64,000 nucleotides of DNA, taken from the NCBI RefSeq assembly GCF_000005505.3, contig NC_016132.3:6448001-6512000 (forward strand), in the 5' to 3' direction. The DNA is from Brachypodium distachyon. Its lineage: Eukaryota > Streptophyta > Magnoliopsida > Poales > Poaceae. A program made the translations under genes and the position numbers. The stretch's first letter is position 1; each line of letters opens with the position of its first letter. Below, piece after piece: positions 32,459 through 43,885 of the stretch. A model generated the notes under the pieces. The model was not told where the DNA came from and searched no databases. It saw only the letters and a program-made list of their open reading frames with translations.

Positions 32459-33117
32459 AGTTAGGCTTAGGGTGGGAGCTCTCAGCTCATTTATCTCTCA
32501 CTTTTTCTTTGCTTTGTTTTTGTTTTTTAGAACAACATTCTGACTTTATTGATTCAACGAACAAAATAGAACTAATCGAAAAATTAAGACGACGACAAAG
32601 ATTTCGGATAAATAGAAAGTTACATAAAAAATATTTGAACCCAAGTTCTCTAGCCGTGCCGATCGCATCTTGATATTTCTTCAAATCTCTAGTGACGAAA
32701 CAATAGAAGACCAAACCTGCATAAGTTGGACCAACCTTATAGGTTTTATTGAGCCGCATGAGCTGCCCACCCCAGCGGGTGAGAACTTAAGATCATTGAA
32801 CGCGCGGTGACCGGGGACACACCCCTTGCAAGACATGTTGTTAAACCATTCAATTATAGCCGAGCTGATGAGAAAGATGATCAAAATCACGAATTTATGA
32901 GACGTGTGATCCAGAAACCACGTGGAGTAGACAATGATAGCCGCGCCAAAACGGGGATGGAGCCGAGAGACCATTAATCCAAGCGTCATCGCATCCACCG
33001 TCAGGCTGTGCCATTGCCTGAAACACATAAAAACCTTAAAAAAAATTACTAAAACGATATTAGATATGAATCCGTGGTTCCCTCGCCTACTGGTCGCAAA
33101 CTTTTTTTTTCTATGAC
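32459..33117 (-). other. Probable minus-strand retroposon tail and unassigned spacer
   Basis: On the minus strand, TCAATAAAGTCAGAATGTTG followed by CTAAAAAACAAAAAC (about 32510-32555) looks like the poly(A) end of a LINE-type element. The sequence to its right (to about 33030) encodes no recognisable reverse transcriptase. No target-site duplication was identified. Confidence 0.3.
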
Positions 33118-33189
33118 CGCTAGGGTTTCATGTCGAGAAAAACAGTGCAGTATAACTTTTCCTTTATTTGCTTTGCTTGGCATGTGGCG

Positions 33190-33566
33190 ACCTTCCCTCC
33201 CCTCGCCCATCTCGCTGCCGAGCGCCCCGACGGCCCAACCCCGTCGTTCGTCTTCCTCCTCGAGCGAGCGCCGCCACCCCCTCCTCCCCGTCCCGCTGCC
33301 GAGCGCCCCAGCCCCCTCGCTCCGTCGCTCGTCTTCCTCCTCGTGCGAGCGCCTCCACCGCAGGTATCTATCTCCCCCTCAATTCTCTCGTTCCCGACCG
33401 TTTCTCCTCCCATCACCCCACGAACAGATCCCGCCCTTTAGCTTCCCGTTGCATCTCCTTAATCTTCTCCAATTCGCAACTGAGGCAAAAATCAAGGTAG
33501 GGCGGCCGCCCTACCGGGTACTCCGCCCTTGGATGTACACACTTGTACCTATGTAGCTCCGCCCCT
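33190..33566 (+). repeat. GC-rich repeat copy 2, forming the 5'UTR of the KH-domain gene
   Basis: This is a plus-strand homologue of 623-920 (minus). It contains CACCGCAG|GTATCT, a plausible 5'UTR splice donor at 33364, and the palindrome TAGGGCGGCCGCCCTA. It ends TGTAGCTCCGCCCCT at about 33553-33567, the same terminal motif as the other copy. Confidence 0.75.
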
Positions 33567-33716
33567 CTGCATCCTTCTATCTTTCTCTCGTCGCAATTCT
33601 GCTACTGGTATTCTAGGTGCTAGCCAAATGTCTGCATTTCTTTCCCAGTTATTAGTTCAGTAGCTAATATCCTATTTTCTTTGCTGCTTCCGCCTGTCTG
33701 TCCTACAGGATTTGGC

Positions 33717-36700
33717 ATGGCTTCAAATGTGAACCCTTCCAAGAGACCGTTTCAGAAGAATTCTTCAGAACACAATGGCCGGGGCAAGTGGCAAAAGACA
33801 AAGCATACTTCTTCACAGCAGCCTCCACTGGTGATACAGCCTGGTGTTCCTCTTATCCGCATTCTCTGCCCCACTGAAAAATGTGGGAATGTCATTGGTA
33901 AAGGTGGCGTCATCATCGCAAAGATAAGGCAAGAGAACGGAGTAAAAATCCGGGTTGATGAAGCAGTCCCTGGTTGTGATGAGAGAGTTATCGTCATAAC
34001 TATCACTGAGAAGGACAAAGAAGCTAGCCGTGAGCAAGGTAAACAGAATGTTGGAGGTGCTGCTGTTTCTGCTGATGCCGAGCATGAGAAGGAGAAAGAC
34101 CACATCAAGGAAGAAAATGTTGATTCAGAGAACAACCATGGCAAGGAAGAAAAGGTTGATTCAGAGAACAACCATGGCAAGGAAGAAAAGGTTGATTCAG
34201 AGAACAACCATGGCAAGGAAGAAAAGGTTGATTCAGAAAGAGATGCCAGTAAGGAAGAAAAGGATGATCCCTCTGTTGCTAAAGATACAAAGGCAGAGCC
34301 AGAGAGGGTACTACTGTCGCCAATGAACGCCATTTTGCATGTTTTTGATAGGATTTTTATAACTGAAATCGGAAATGAATCTGGGGATCCATCAGGTGAA
34401 AGAACTCCTGTTTCTTTCAGATTGTTAGTGCTAGATAGCCAAGTAGGATGGCTTTTGGGGAACCGTGGTAGTGTGATTAAGCAAATGTCAGCTGATAGTG
34501 GCTGTGAAATCAGAGTTTCAAAGGAGAAGCTTCCGTTATGTGCTTTACTTAAAGATGAACTTTGCCAGGTAGACTTCTTTCAGTATTGGATATCATTATC
34601 TTGTTCTGACATTTATAATCTCTGTTTATGTTTTTGGGTGATTATTTCTGGCGTTTCTTGATATATCATTTCTGCAGATCACTGGAGAGCTTGACTCAGT
34701 CAGGAAAGGTCTGAATGCCGTGGCTCAAGTGCTTCTTACTCACCCCCCTAGGGAAAGTGATGTACTTCCTTCTGGTTTATCATCGCACGCCTTCAATCGG
34801 TCGGATGCTCTTCCTCCAGGGATGCAACCTAACTTTAGTCTCCCTTTTCAAGGGCCATCCCATGCCAGAGGACCTTTTGATAGCATTGACCCAAGGCCAA
34901 ACATTCCTCCTTTTCCCACTTTTCCTGACCAACGCTCAAACATTCCTCCTTTTCCTGCATTTCCTGATGCTCTAATGCATAGCCATGCTTCAGTTCCTCC
35001 AGAACCACTCACCTTTAGGTTATTATGTTCAAGTGACAAGGTTGGAAGTATAATAGGGAAGGGTGGAAACAATATCAAGACTATTCAGAAAGATACAGGT
35101 TGTGAAATAAAAATCCTTGAGACTGTTCCAAAATCAGAAGATCGTGTCATAGTTATTTCTGGACCTGCGGTAACTATCTTCCTTTTCTCTTGATAAGTTT
35201 CATGGAAGATATATGATACTCCCTTCGATCCTAAATTGTTGTCGTTATTTTAGTACAAATTTGAACTGAAACAACGACAATAATTTAGGATCGGAGTAAT
35301 ATTTATTAAGCACCAGTTTAGCCCATTCCTTGTTATTTTGCTTGTCAGTGCCGGAAAAGGTTTCCAGGGTTTCAATATTTTTTGCACTCCACATTATTTC
35401 TAGGGAATTGGGTTCTTATTGGCAATTTTCATATATTTGTTCTGGCTCTTCAAGGTTGCCATTTGGTAGCACTTTATGCTTGCACAGAGTAATGTTTCAT
35501 GGGTGTACACGCAGATGCAGTGACCAGAAATGTGGTTGCGAGGCAACTTTACATGAATATTGGTACTAATATCCAAGATAAAAACCAACAAAGTTGTTTT
35601 TAAGGACAATGATATGGACGCTGAAAATGCATTAGAAAGTCAAATGGTGCAAGAATTTTGGGCTACATTTCCTTGGTTTAAACATCTTTCCTCATACTCT
35701 GCCTTAGTTTTAAAACTTCTTTTTGACACAAGTGGCACTCATTTTCTTTTCAGAACTGGGATTTAATAGCAAATCAATTTGTGATCTGCATTGGAGTTTG
35801 CTCCTAGTATTTCAGTACTTGTTAATAGCATTAAACTTTGAATAGTTATTATCCTCTACTGCTCTACCTGCAAGTAGTCTTTCTAATGTTTTCACTTCTC
35901 TACCATTCTGTAGCATCCTGGTGATGGAATTTCCCCTGCGCAGAATGCAATTCTGCATGTACAACGTAGAATTACGCCACCTACCGCTAACAACAAGGAG
36001 GGCGCTGCCATATCTAGGCTGATTGTTTCACCTAATCAAGTTGGCTGCCTCCTTGGCAAAGGTGGTAGTATCATAGCTGAAATGAGGAAGCTATCGAAAG
36101 CTCATATAGTAGTGTTGAGCAAAGACAAGATCCCAAAGGGCGTCCAAGAAAGTGATGAAGTTGTTCAGGTCTGCTTTTGTTGTATTGTAGATCCTATTTG
36201 CGAATATTATAATGATGCACTGGGATCTTCTATGTCCTGACCAATATTTACATCATCTATTTTCTTGCATCTTTGCCTTACCTAGGCCGGACTCTATTGC
36301 ACTATACGTTTTCTTCCCCTTTTTTGGTTAATAACTGCTGAATTTCTACTCTTTTAGATAACTGGGGATTCCGAAGCTATTCAGGAAGCTCTGATGCAGA
36401 TAACTGCTAGGTTACGTAACCATCTTTTCCGGGACAGAATGGCTGCAATGGGTCCTAACATGCAGCCACCTTTTGGGTCGCTAGATCCTCAGTTTGGTGC
36501 ATTTGCGGGAAGCCATGAATCTACGTCTCCAAGGATATATCCTAATGCATCTCAGTTTCACAAAGATTTCATGGGACGGCCATTGGATGAGATGCCTGCT
36601 CCTTGGAACGCAAAGGTATCAGACCATTTACTATTTTCCTGTAATATGTTCTTGAGCACTAGGAAGAACTATGGATTTCTTGCATATCTTTCTCTGTCGA

Positions 36701-37670
36701 TGTACATTTGGGACCAGCCGGAATGTTTTTTTTTCCTGATGGGAAGAGCTTGCATCCTTCAGTTCCTTTTTTATGTCTGTCAAAATTATGCTGAACATCA
36801 TAAGCAAAGGCCCATTTATTTTTCTTAGGGAATTTTTATCTAAAGTGTACTTATATTGATCTGTCTGGCTGGGACCAAACTTGGCCACCATTAGTGTGGC
36901 ACTCCACAAGATGGTCACTGCTTAATTTTTGGCGCCAGACTTGCTGCCTAGCTTTTTTGTGAATTAATCTGGTGGCACCAGAGCGTGGTAGGCAGTACCC
37001 GAGTGGCCGAGTAGCAAATTGATAGTCCTTGAATAGATATTGCTTCATGCACTGGATTATAGACGAACAGTAACCAGGCAAACAGCCTGTACTCTCCAAT
37101 TCTCCATAAGTCCATTATGCTTTTTCTTATACTGTTGTGGTCCTACTCCTAAATTTGTAGGGCATGCGGGATGTTGGTGATCCGATGTCAATATCTGGCA
37201 TGCCAGGAATGCCTCATAGAGGAATTGGTGGATTTTCTGGGTTTGTTTCTTGTCTCATATTTTAAATATTGTAGTCTGTTTTGATCAACAATATTGGATA
37301 ATCTTGTATTTACTGGATAATATTTGATTACAGCGCTGGCCATTCATCTATGCCAAACATAACTAGAGATATCATGGTTCCAAGATTTGTTATACCTGCG
37401 CTTTGTGGGCACGATGGAGGTTGTTTGAATATGATTCGTGAGGTTTGTATCAGAATTTTGTGGAGCATATCTGGCAAACATAACTATAATGTGTATGATT
37501 GCCATAATAACTAATTAAATGTGCAGTTTTCAGGAGCTATGATAACATTCACTGAACCAATAGCTGATGCCGCAGACACACCTTTTATGATATCTGGCAC
37601 ACTGGACCAGATGCATGCAGCCCGAAGTCTTATTCAAGCATTTGTTCTAAGCGAACCACCTGCCCCATGA
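33717..37670 (+). CDS. HEN4-like RNA-binding protein with five KH domains
   Basis: Seven coding exons splice in frame: 33717-34568, 34678-35169, 35914-36168, 36358-36615, 37161-37240, 37334-37442 and 37527-37670, giving 729 residues. KH GxxG loops are seen as VIGKGGVII (KH1), LLGNRGSVI (KH2), IIGKGGNNI (KH3), LLGKGGSII (KH4) and a divergent CGHDGGCLNMI (KH5). This is the domain number and spacing of plant HEN4/RCF3-type KH proteins, which act in nuclear pre-mRNA processing and flowering or stress control; the target here is unknown. Between KH1 and KH2 is an acidic linker encoded by a 36-bp tandem repeat. The ATG lies eight bases after a CCTACAG acceptor, so a 5'UTR intron (donor 33364) is likely. 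A further 3'UTR intron may run from 37691 to about 37816. Confidence 0.93.
34107..34242 (+). repeat. 36-bp in-frame minisatellite in the KH gene
   Basis: There are three full units and one partial unit, each encoding KEE(K/N)VDSENNHG. Units begin at 34107, 34143, 34179 and 34215. Units 2 and 3 are identical; unit 1 differs at one codon position. Confidence 0.95.
35219..35296. mobile_element. Short Stowaway MITE in KH gene intron 2
   Basis: A 78-bp hairpin, CTCCCTTCGATCCTAAATTG against ...AATTTAGGATCGGAG, flanked by TA on both sides. Confidence 0.85.
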
Positions 37671-38272
37671 TATTTTAAATCTCTGAAGGTGATGCATTCC
37701 CCTTCTAAACTATTTTGATCATGCTAGGTATATTTTGGATGATGTTGATAATGTGGGCAACAACCGTAGTAGTCTTATGAGTGTTTGAGTTTTGAATTTT
37801 TATGATCTGTCTGCAGAGTTGCATATGCTTGAAGAGGTTAATTATGCTGAATAGAGACCACAAATCCAGTGATGGAACACCTTGAAACTCTCACTTGTGA
37901 CTTGTGAGATATGTGAAGTTTTATGGGTAGCTGCTGAAATTTATTATTTCCTTGTGAAATCCTCAAACCATCACTTATGACTTGGAGATATGCAAAGTTT
38001 AATTGGTAGCTTTATGCAAACTGTAGCTTGGACTTGGAAAGCTTCTGACTTTGTATGAGAACCCCATCATTTGATGTTGTGAACTTTAATAATGGGAATA
38101 GCCTATCAGTTATTATTTTGACTTTTGGTCTGACATTTGCATTTCTAAGTAGTGCTGATATGAAGTCTTTGTCCCCGTACCCTAATATGCATTTAGTACT
38201 TATACAATATATGTACATGTATCAAATCATTTACTAACTGTCCTATATTAATTGCTTGTAGCAAAACAAATA

Positions 38273-38349
38273 CTCCCTCCGATCCATAATAAGTGTCTCA
38301 GATTTAGTACATCTTAGATTTAGAGACACTTATTATGGATCGGAGGGAG
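38273..38349. mobile_element. Short Stowaway MITE downstream of the KH gene
   Basis: A 77-bp near-perfect hairpin (CTCCCTCCGATCCATAATAA ... TTATTATGGATCGGAGGGAG) flanked by TA. Confidence 0.92.
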
Positions 38350-38351
38350 TA

Positions 38352-39411
38352 ACTAATAATTATCCCAAAGGCAGCAGGAATTCTTTTTTGCACTAGAACT
38401 TTTACATGCTATAGCAGTAGCAGTTAGATATTCCCCACTTTTGGACCAAATGGTCACATCAGCCGAATTTTTCTGCTATAAGATACTTTTTATGACACTG
38501 GTCTAATTATGGTGGTCCTTATTCAGATTAAAATAATTTAAGCAATTTAATAAATTTTATCTTAGAAATGCAGTTTGGGTGGTTGTTCGTTGTGCTTTTT
38601 CTGTACTATTTGTGAGAACAGAAGTATCTACATGTCAGGAAACATAAGTGTGTATCCCCGTGGAGTAGTTCCATATGATATTACTAGCTCACATCTTTAA
38701 CTGTATGCCCAAATATGTGTGGTTCTGTTTGCTTTAAATATTTATATTCTTAAGTCAGCTTATGTTGGGGATTTATATTTGCCCTCTACCATTGTGAACT
38801 GCTTTATAATTTTATGGATGATTTCTTCTTAGTGGCTCATCAAATGCTTCATACTTGTGCAACTTATAATTCATACTTGTGCAACTTATAAAATTATTTA
38901 TAACTTCTATAATGGACAGCTAGGTGATGTGTCTTATGTAAGCTTTGGATTACAAATTAACTGTTAAAAAGTTGACCATCTTTTGAATTAACTAAACCTG
39001 AAATTTACGAATTTGATGAAGTTTCTTGCATAACCATGGTAGGACTTGCAAGCAATTTTGTACATGAGATGCATATATATTTGCATATTTGCGTTGCTGA
39101 AAATAAATGGGAAAGGTAATTTTTATTTGATTTTATGTGTAGCATCTTGTTTTGCTGCTATCTTTGTGCGCACTTTGTTATTGCTTTTGATAACTAGTTA
39201 AACTACGATGATAAAAAAAAAAACAGTGGTTGCACTTGCATGTTGAATCTTCTCTTTAGAGGTCAGGAATTTTATTGTAGTTTCTTGTAGGCATTTAGTT
39301 GGTTGTCATCTCTGCTTGGTTATCCTTTACTGTGGTGTCAGCATTGGAGGCTGCATCCTAGAAGGTATGGACAGTATAGTTCTGTTTGATAGCTTGACTT
39401 GTTTTCCTTTG
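38352..39411. other. AT-rich spacer
   Basis: There is no coding signal. The only local repeat is CATACTTGTGCAACTTATAA, twice near 38850-38890. Confidence 0.5.
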
Positions 39412-39413
39412 TA

Positions 39414-39526
39414 CTCCCTCCGTTCCATAATTCTTGTCTCAAATTTGCCCTAAAATGGATGTATCTATTCCTAAAAAGCGTCTAGATACATGTAATATTT
39501 CGACAAGAATTATGGAACGGAGGGAG
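39414..39526. mobile_element. Stowaway MITE
   Basis: The ends CTCCCTCCGTTCCATAATTC and ...GAATTATGGAACGGAGGGAG pair, flanked by TA. It belongs to the same subfamily as 59243-59355. Confidence 0.92.
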
Positions 39527-39837
39527 TAATATTTTTCATCAACGAGGCTGTCAACATATTTAATTTCTGTTGGTTCTTGTGTTATTGGCCCGATAGCCAA
39601 GTTAACCCTCATGTATCAGTGGTTTTCATTTTCAAAATAAAGCTTAGAGATACCTTCATGATTGCTGCTAACACTGGTGTCTCAGAAACAAATTTGCCAT
39701 AACCTGGTTTGTATCCGCGCGTTGCTGCAATAATGTTTAGATTATGCTATCAACTTCTTTGAAAATCATAATAAAGATATTACTTTAATCATATCTAAGT
39801 TCTTTCTGAATTTTGGAGTAATAAGTATCCAATTGTA

Positions 39838-40345
39838 GTGCTTTCTTTCTGCATTGCATTGCTTTTACCAGTGATTCCAAATTTCTGCATTTTTGACTTT
39901 TCGTGATCTATTGGTATCACTGGAGCAAGCAGCCTCATCCTGGAGTGCCAATGTTATTTCTGTAGCTCAAACTGGATTATAAGACAATGCAATGTCATCA
40001 GTCTGCAGTTTAATCATGACTTGGGAGCGGCTGCCTTGGTGCTTCCTTTCTGCCTTCTTGTGTTGCTTTTACTTCAGAGATTCCAAATTTCCGCATTTTT
40101 GTGATCTGTTGGTATCATTGGAACAATGCAGCTTGGGAGGGGCTGCCTTGGCGCTTCCTTTCTGCCTTCTTGTGCTGCTTTTACTTCAGAGATTCCAAAT
40201 TTCTGCATTTTTGTGATCTGTTGGTATCATTGGAACAATGCAGCCTCATCCTGGAGTGCCAATGTTCATTTGTAGCTCGAACTGGGTTGGAAGTCCATGC
40301 AATGTCATCGGCCTGTAGTTCAACCAGGACTCCAGAGGGGCTGTT
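39838..40345 (+). repeat. Three-copy imperfect tandem repeat
   Basis: The block GATTCCAAATTTCTGCATTT...TGATCTNTTGGTATCA occurs near 39875, 40078 and 40190. The last two copies share a further GGGGCTGCCTTGG-CGCTTCCTTTCTGCCTTCTTG leader. The distal block CAGCCTCATCCTGGAGTGCC occurs in copies 1 and 3. It has no protein-like content, although short ORFs persist through the repeats. Confidence 0.8.
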
Positions 40346-40901
40346 AGCCAAGGTTACCCAAAAACCTAATAGGGGAAAAACCCGGTAACCTGGTGTCATG
40401 GTCGGCTTCTGTCTTCTAGGTCATTTGAGAAATTTTGATTTTGAACACCTTTTTGAAGATCTGAAGTTTATAATAGAGACCTTAATTTGAAAGCCTTTTA
40501 GCTTAGAAGATGATTTAATGTGGGTGAACTGGAGGTAAGAGGACCCGGTACCTAAAAGATAGGGACTGGTTTCTTGGGCACGTTCCCACCGGTTTTGGGA
40601 GCTCTGATGGTCACTATTACTGAAATATCATGAGATTTGAAATATCTTTAAATTTGAAAAGATGATTGCCGGTAGATACCTGGGGATGTGATTACTTGAA
40701 TTTTCTCGGTTGTGTGGAAGGCAACATTTGTAGCTAAAAGGACACTATCTTCCAATCAATTTTTATGTCTTCTGTCATACGGAATACCGACTTTAGGATA
40801 CCTGCGGGCCAAAAGAAACAAAGAACATAGGCAAAGCTAAACAGCCCCTGTATGTTGCATATTACCAAGACGCATCATAAATGTTTGTCTTCTTTTAAGT
40901 A

Positions 40902-41022
40902 CTTTTTCTGTCCAACAAAGGATGTCTCAACTTCGACTAAATTTGAATGCATCTATACATCAAGTCATGTCTAGACATCCAAATTTGACAAACTTGAGAC
41001 ATCTTTTGTTGGATGGAGGGTG
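40902..41022. mobile_element. Diverged Stowaway MITE
   Basis: CTTTTTCTGTCCAACAAAGG pairs with ...TTTTGTTGGATGGAGGGTG, flanked by TA. The outer bases have decayed. Confidence 0.75.
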
Positions 41023-41107
41023 TATAAGGTACGAACGCTCTTTGTTTAGTATTGACCACGTGAGTTACTGAACACCAGCACACCGATTCTCCCCGATACA
41101 GTGAACC

Positions 41108-41411
41108 GAGCCTAGCTCAGGTGGTCTGGTTCCTTATGGTGGATCCAGCCCATTCAGGTTCAAGTCCTAAACTTGGCACGGGTGTCATATTTTTCTGGAT
41201 TATTTCAGGATTTAACCGGCGCTATGCGTTTAGTGGTAGGTGACGTACCCGTCAACAACGAGGCGCTTGTGGTGACTTCGTCAATCTCTCAAGATCTGTC
41301 GACCCAGTCTTTCGGAGGTGCTCATAAGGGTAGGACGTGCGTGCGTTCAAAGGGTGAGTGTACGCGCGTGTTGTGAGCGTCTGCGTTTGTATTGTGTTTT
41401 TTAAAAAAAAA
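41108..41411 (+). mobile_element. Au SINE (tRNA-derived)
   Basis: The head GCCTAGCTCAGGTGGTCTGG (box A) is followed about 30 bp later by GGTTCAAGTCC (box B), both of RNA polymerase III internal-promoter type. The body contains GGTGACGTACCCGTC and TCAATCTCTCAAGATCTG, then GGGTGAGTGTACGCGCGTGT, and ends TTGTATTGTG with a T/A-rich tail. This is the architecture of the Au SINE family of grasses. Confidence 0.88.
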
Positions 41412-42670
41412 TCTCCACGATATAACTTTGACCACTAATTACTCCATATTATAATTCCTTCAAAATTAGTATGCGAGACAAATGTACACTATGGTTTTCA
41501 GGTATCAGATATTCCCATGTTCTTCTCGCAAAAAAAGAAGATATTTCCATGATCAAATATGGAGGGAATACTAACTGCATTACCAAATACGGAGTAGTAC
41601 CGTATCCGTTTGAAGCTGTAATATCTCACAAAAAGGGGGACGATGATGCTTTGACCAATGCCACATTAGTCCAATTTGTGTTCACGTGTTTTAGGCATCA
41701 TGTTCTCAAAATACCATTATCCTGAATACCTGATGATCCTGTTTCCAGCTGTGCTGAACATCTGGGCAAAATGACAAACGTATTCCAGCCAGGAAAATCA
41801 GTGGCGTGAAGTACGTGAGCAGGGACAGAAGGAGAGATGCAGCCAAACATGAAAGAAACTGTTCTGGTGTTGCTCCCATTTTTCCATAGCATATTACGTG
41901 GACAGCTAACAACCAGGACACGTCGCCATCCGAGGGCGGCCAACCTTGAGGAGTTCTTGCAGCGAAGGGAGGGAAAAACCTTGCAGAAAAACCTTACGTC
42001 ATGGGATCAGTGAGGCCTATTATCGCTTTTGGAATATCTCTAACAGCTCCTGTGCGAACCTCCTTTCATTTCATTCGGTAGACATCCCACAATTTTTCAC
42101 ATGATTTCATTTGGTTGGATTTGAATTGTGGATTCAAACATCATGTTTGTCTATAAGAGACAAATTTAAAGAAATGATGCCTTCTATAGAGGAACTGTGG
42201 TTATGTATAGGTGTGATAATTCGTATACCCAATCCCATGCTAACTAAACAGGTTGGTTCCTGAAATCCGAAATGAATTCCAACCTAAAGAATGAAAGCCA
42301 AACGAGCTTTGCGGCTCCGTACATCATATGTTCAGCTATACGTCAACCAATTTGTGCATTTGATTTCTACGAGCAGAAACTTGTTCTAGGTGTACATATT
42401 CGGTTGAAGCTCCGCCACTGAAACGTACTGTAATTCAGAAGACTAGACAATCAAACCCGAATTGTAAATTTGTAATGTACATCATCTTATCACCACGCAC
42501 GCAGACGCAGCTCCTTCCGTCCACAGCTTCCATCCGATCTCCTCAAAGGCTCAAACTCCTTCAGTTCCCTCCATCCACAGCCACAAAGCCAGAGTAGCAG
42601 AGCCACAGAGCTTGATCGCCAGCCAAGAAACCTCACCGCGCACCTCACACCGTAGTAGCGCGCGCGAGCC
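41412..42670. other. Spacer and promoter of the glutaredoxin-like gene
   Basis: Between 41455 and 41620 are MITE-like scraps (GGAGGGAATAC, TACGGAGTAGTA). A minus-strand frame at 41706-41921 is hydrophobic but unrecognised. The last ~200 bp before 42671 is C-rich and carries GAGCCACAGAGC-type 5'UTR sequence. Confidence 0.4.
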
Positions 42671-43885
42671 ATGGGTTGCGCGAGCTCCAAGGACGTGGCG
42701 GTGGCCGACGTCGCGTACCGCCCGCCGGCCACGAGCGTGTCCCTCTTCGACATCAGCGCCGTCGAGGAGCCGTGGCTCATCGCCAAGCAGAGCGCCGACG
42801 CCGTCGTCGAGTCCGGCGATGACGAGTCCGAGGAAGAAGAAGAAGAAGAAGAAGAGGAGGAAGAGGAGGAGGTGAAGAAGCCCACCCCCGGCGTGCCGCT
42901 CCCTATCCTCGACAAGCTCGACGGCTACGAGCTCGCGCCGGCTTCTTGGTCCGAGGTGAGCAAGGCCCTGGAAGACATCAAGCCCACGCTAGGCTCCAAG
43001 CCGCCCTCCGACCCCAAGCCCCTTCCCAAGAAAAAGAAGAAGAAGCAACAACAACAACAACCCGCAGCCGCCGAAGCGCCGGCCCAGCCGCCTCCACCGC
43101 AGACGCCGGCCCAGCCAGCTCCATCGCAGACGCCTGCCGAGGCTGGCAAGAAGGCGTACATGCCTGGCGCCGAGGACACAACAAAGAAGCCGCCGCCGCC
43201 GGAGCTGACGGGGCGGCGCGTGGTGAAGGAGAACCCGTTCCTGCTGCGTGACCGCGAGAGCAGCAAGAACGCGGACGGGACCGCCGCGCCCAGGTGGCGC
43301 CGGCGTGACCCGTTCGAGGGTTTCCCCGAGCGCCGGCCCCCCGGCGCCACGGGCGGCGGCGTGGTGCTGTACACGACGACGCTCCGCGGCGTGCGCCGCA
43401 CGTTCGAGGACTGCGAGCGCGCGCGCGCCGCCGTGGAGACGTGCGCGGAGGCGGCGGGCATGGGCGCTCTGGACGAGCGCGACGTGGCGCTGCACGGGGA
43501 GTACCTGCGCGAGCTCCGCGAGCTGCTGGCCGGCGTCGAAGAAGAAGGAGGAGCGTCCGTGCCCGTGGTGCCGAGGCTGTTCGTGATGGGGCGGTACGTG
43601 GGCGGGGCGGAGGCGTGCGCGGGGCTCGCGGAGAGCGGGAAGCTCCGGGAGATGCTGCGGTGGGCGAGGGCGCGCGGGGAGGCGTGCGCGGCGAAGGACG
43701 GCCGCGGATGCGAGGGGTGCGGCGGCGCGCGGTTCGTGCCGTGCTGGGAGTGCGGGGGCAGCTGCAAGGTGCTGGTCGGAGGCGGCGACGGCGCGGGCGC
43801 GGCGGTCACTGTCGGCGGCGGCGTCGTGGAGAGGTGCGGCAAGTGCAACGAGAACGGCCTCATGATATGCCCCATCTGCCACTGA
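42671..43885 (+). CDS. Glutaredoxin-like protein with C-terminal zinc-ribbon, redox-site cysteines absent
   Basis: An intronless 404-residue frame starts MGCASSKDV, a classic N-myristoylation plus palmitoylation signal that predicts membrane attachment. Residues ~47-66 form an acidic run (14 consecutive Glu) encoded by a GAA/GAG microsatellite, followed by Lys6-Gln5 and a Pro/Gln/Ala-rich linker. From about residue 231 the glutaredoxin fold is visible: VVLYTTTLRGVRRTFEDCERAR, then the cis-Pro and GSH-site region VPRLFVMGRYVGGAEA. The CxxC/CxxS redox motif expected after the first strand is replaced by TLRG. The C-terminus has four CxxC knuckles (CEGC, CWEC, CGKC, CPIC), as in the plant At5g39865/At3g28850 group. 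A Zn- or Fe-S-binding, non-oxidoreductase role is inferred. Confidence 0.9.
   Translation: MGCASSKDVAVADVAYRPPATSVSLFDISAVEEPWLIAKQSADAVVESGDDESEEEEEEEEEEEEEEVKKPTPGVPLPILDKLDGYELAPASWSEVSKALEDIKPTLGSKPPSDPKPLPKKKKKKQQQQQPAAAEAPAQPPPPQTPAQPAPSQTPAEAGKKAYMPGAEDTTKKPPPPELTGRRVVKENPFLLRDRESSKNADGTAAPRWRRRDPFEGFPERRPPGATGGGVVLYTTTLRGVRRTFEDCERARAAVETCAEAAGMGALDERDVALHGEYLRELRELLAGVEEEGGASVPVVPRLFVMGRYVGGAEACAGLAESGKLREMLRWARARGEACAAKDGRGCEGCGGARFVPCWECGGSCKVLVGGGDGAGAAVTVGGGVVERCGKCNENGLMICPICH

Noticed and set aside
41110..41180. tRNA gene (A and B boxes)
   Set aside because: The boxes are followed by the Au SINE body and tail, and no complete cloverleaf is visible, so it is the tRNA-derived head of a SINE.
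41706..41921. Hydrophobic minus-strand ORF as a membrane-protein gene
   Set aside because: Only 71 codons with no family resemblance, no splice context and no 5' or 3' continuation.
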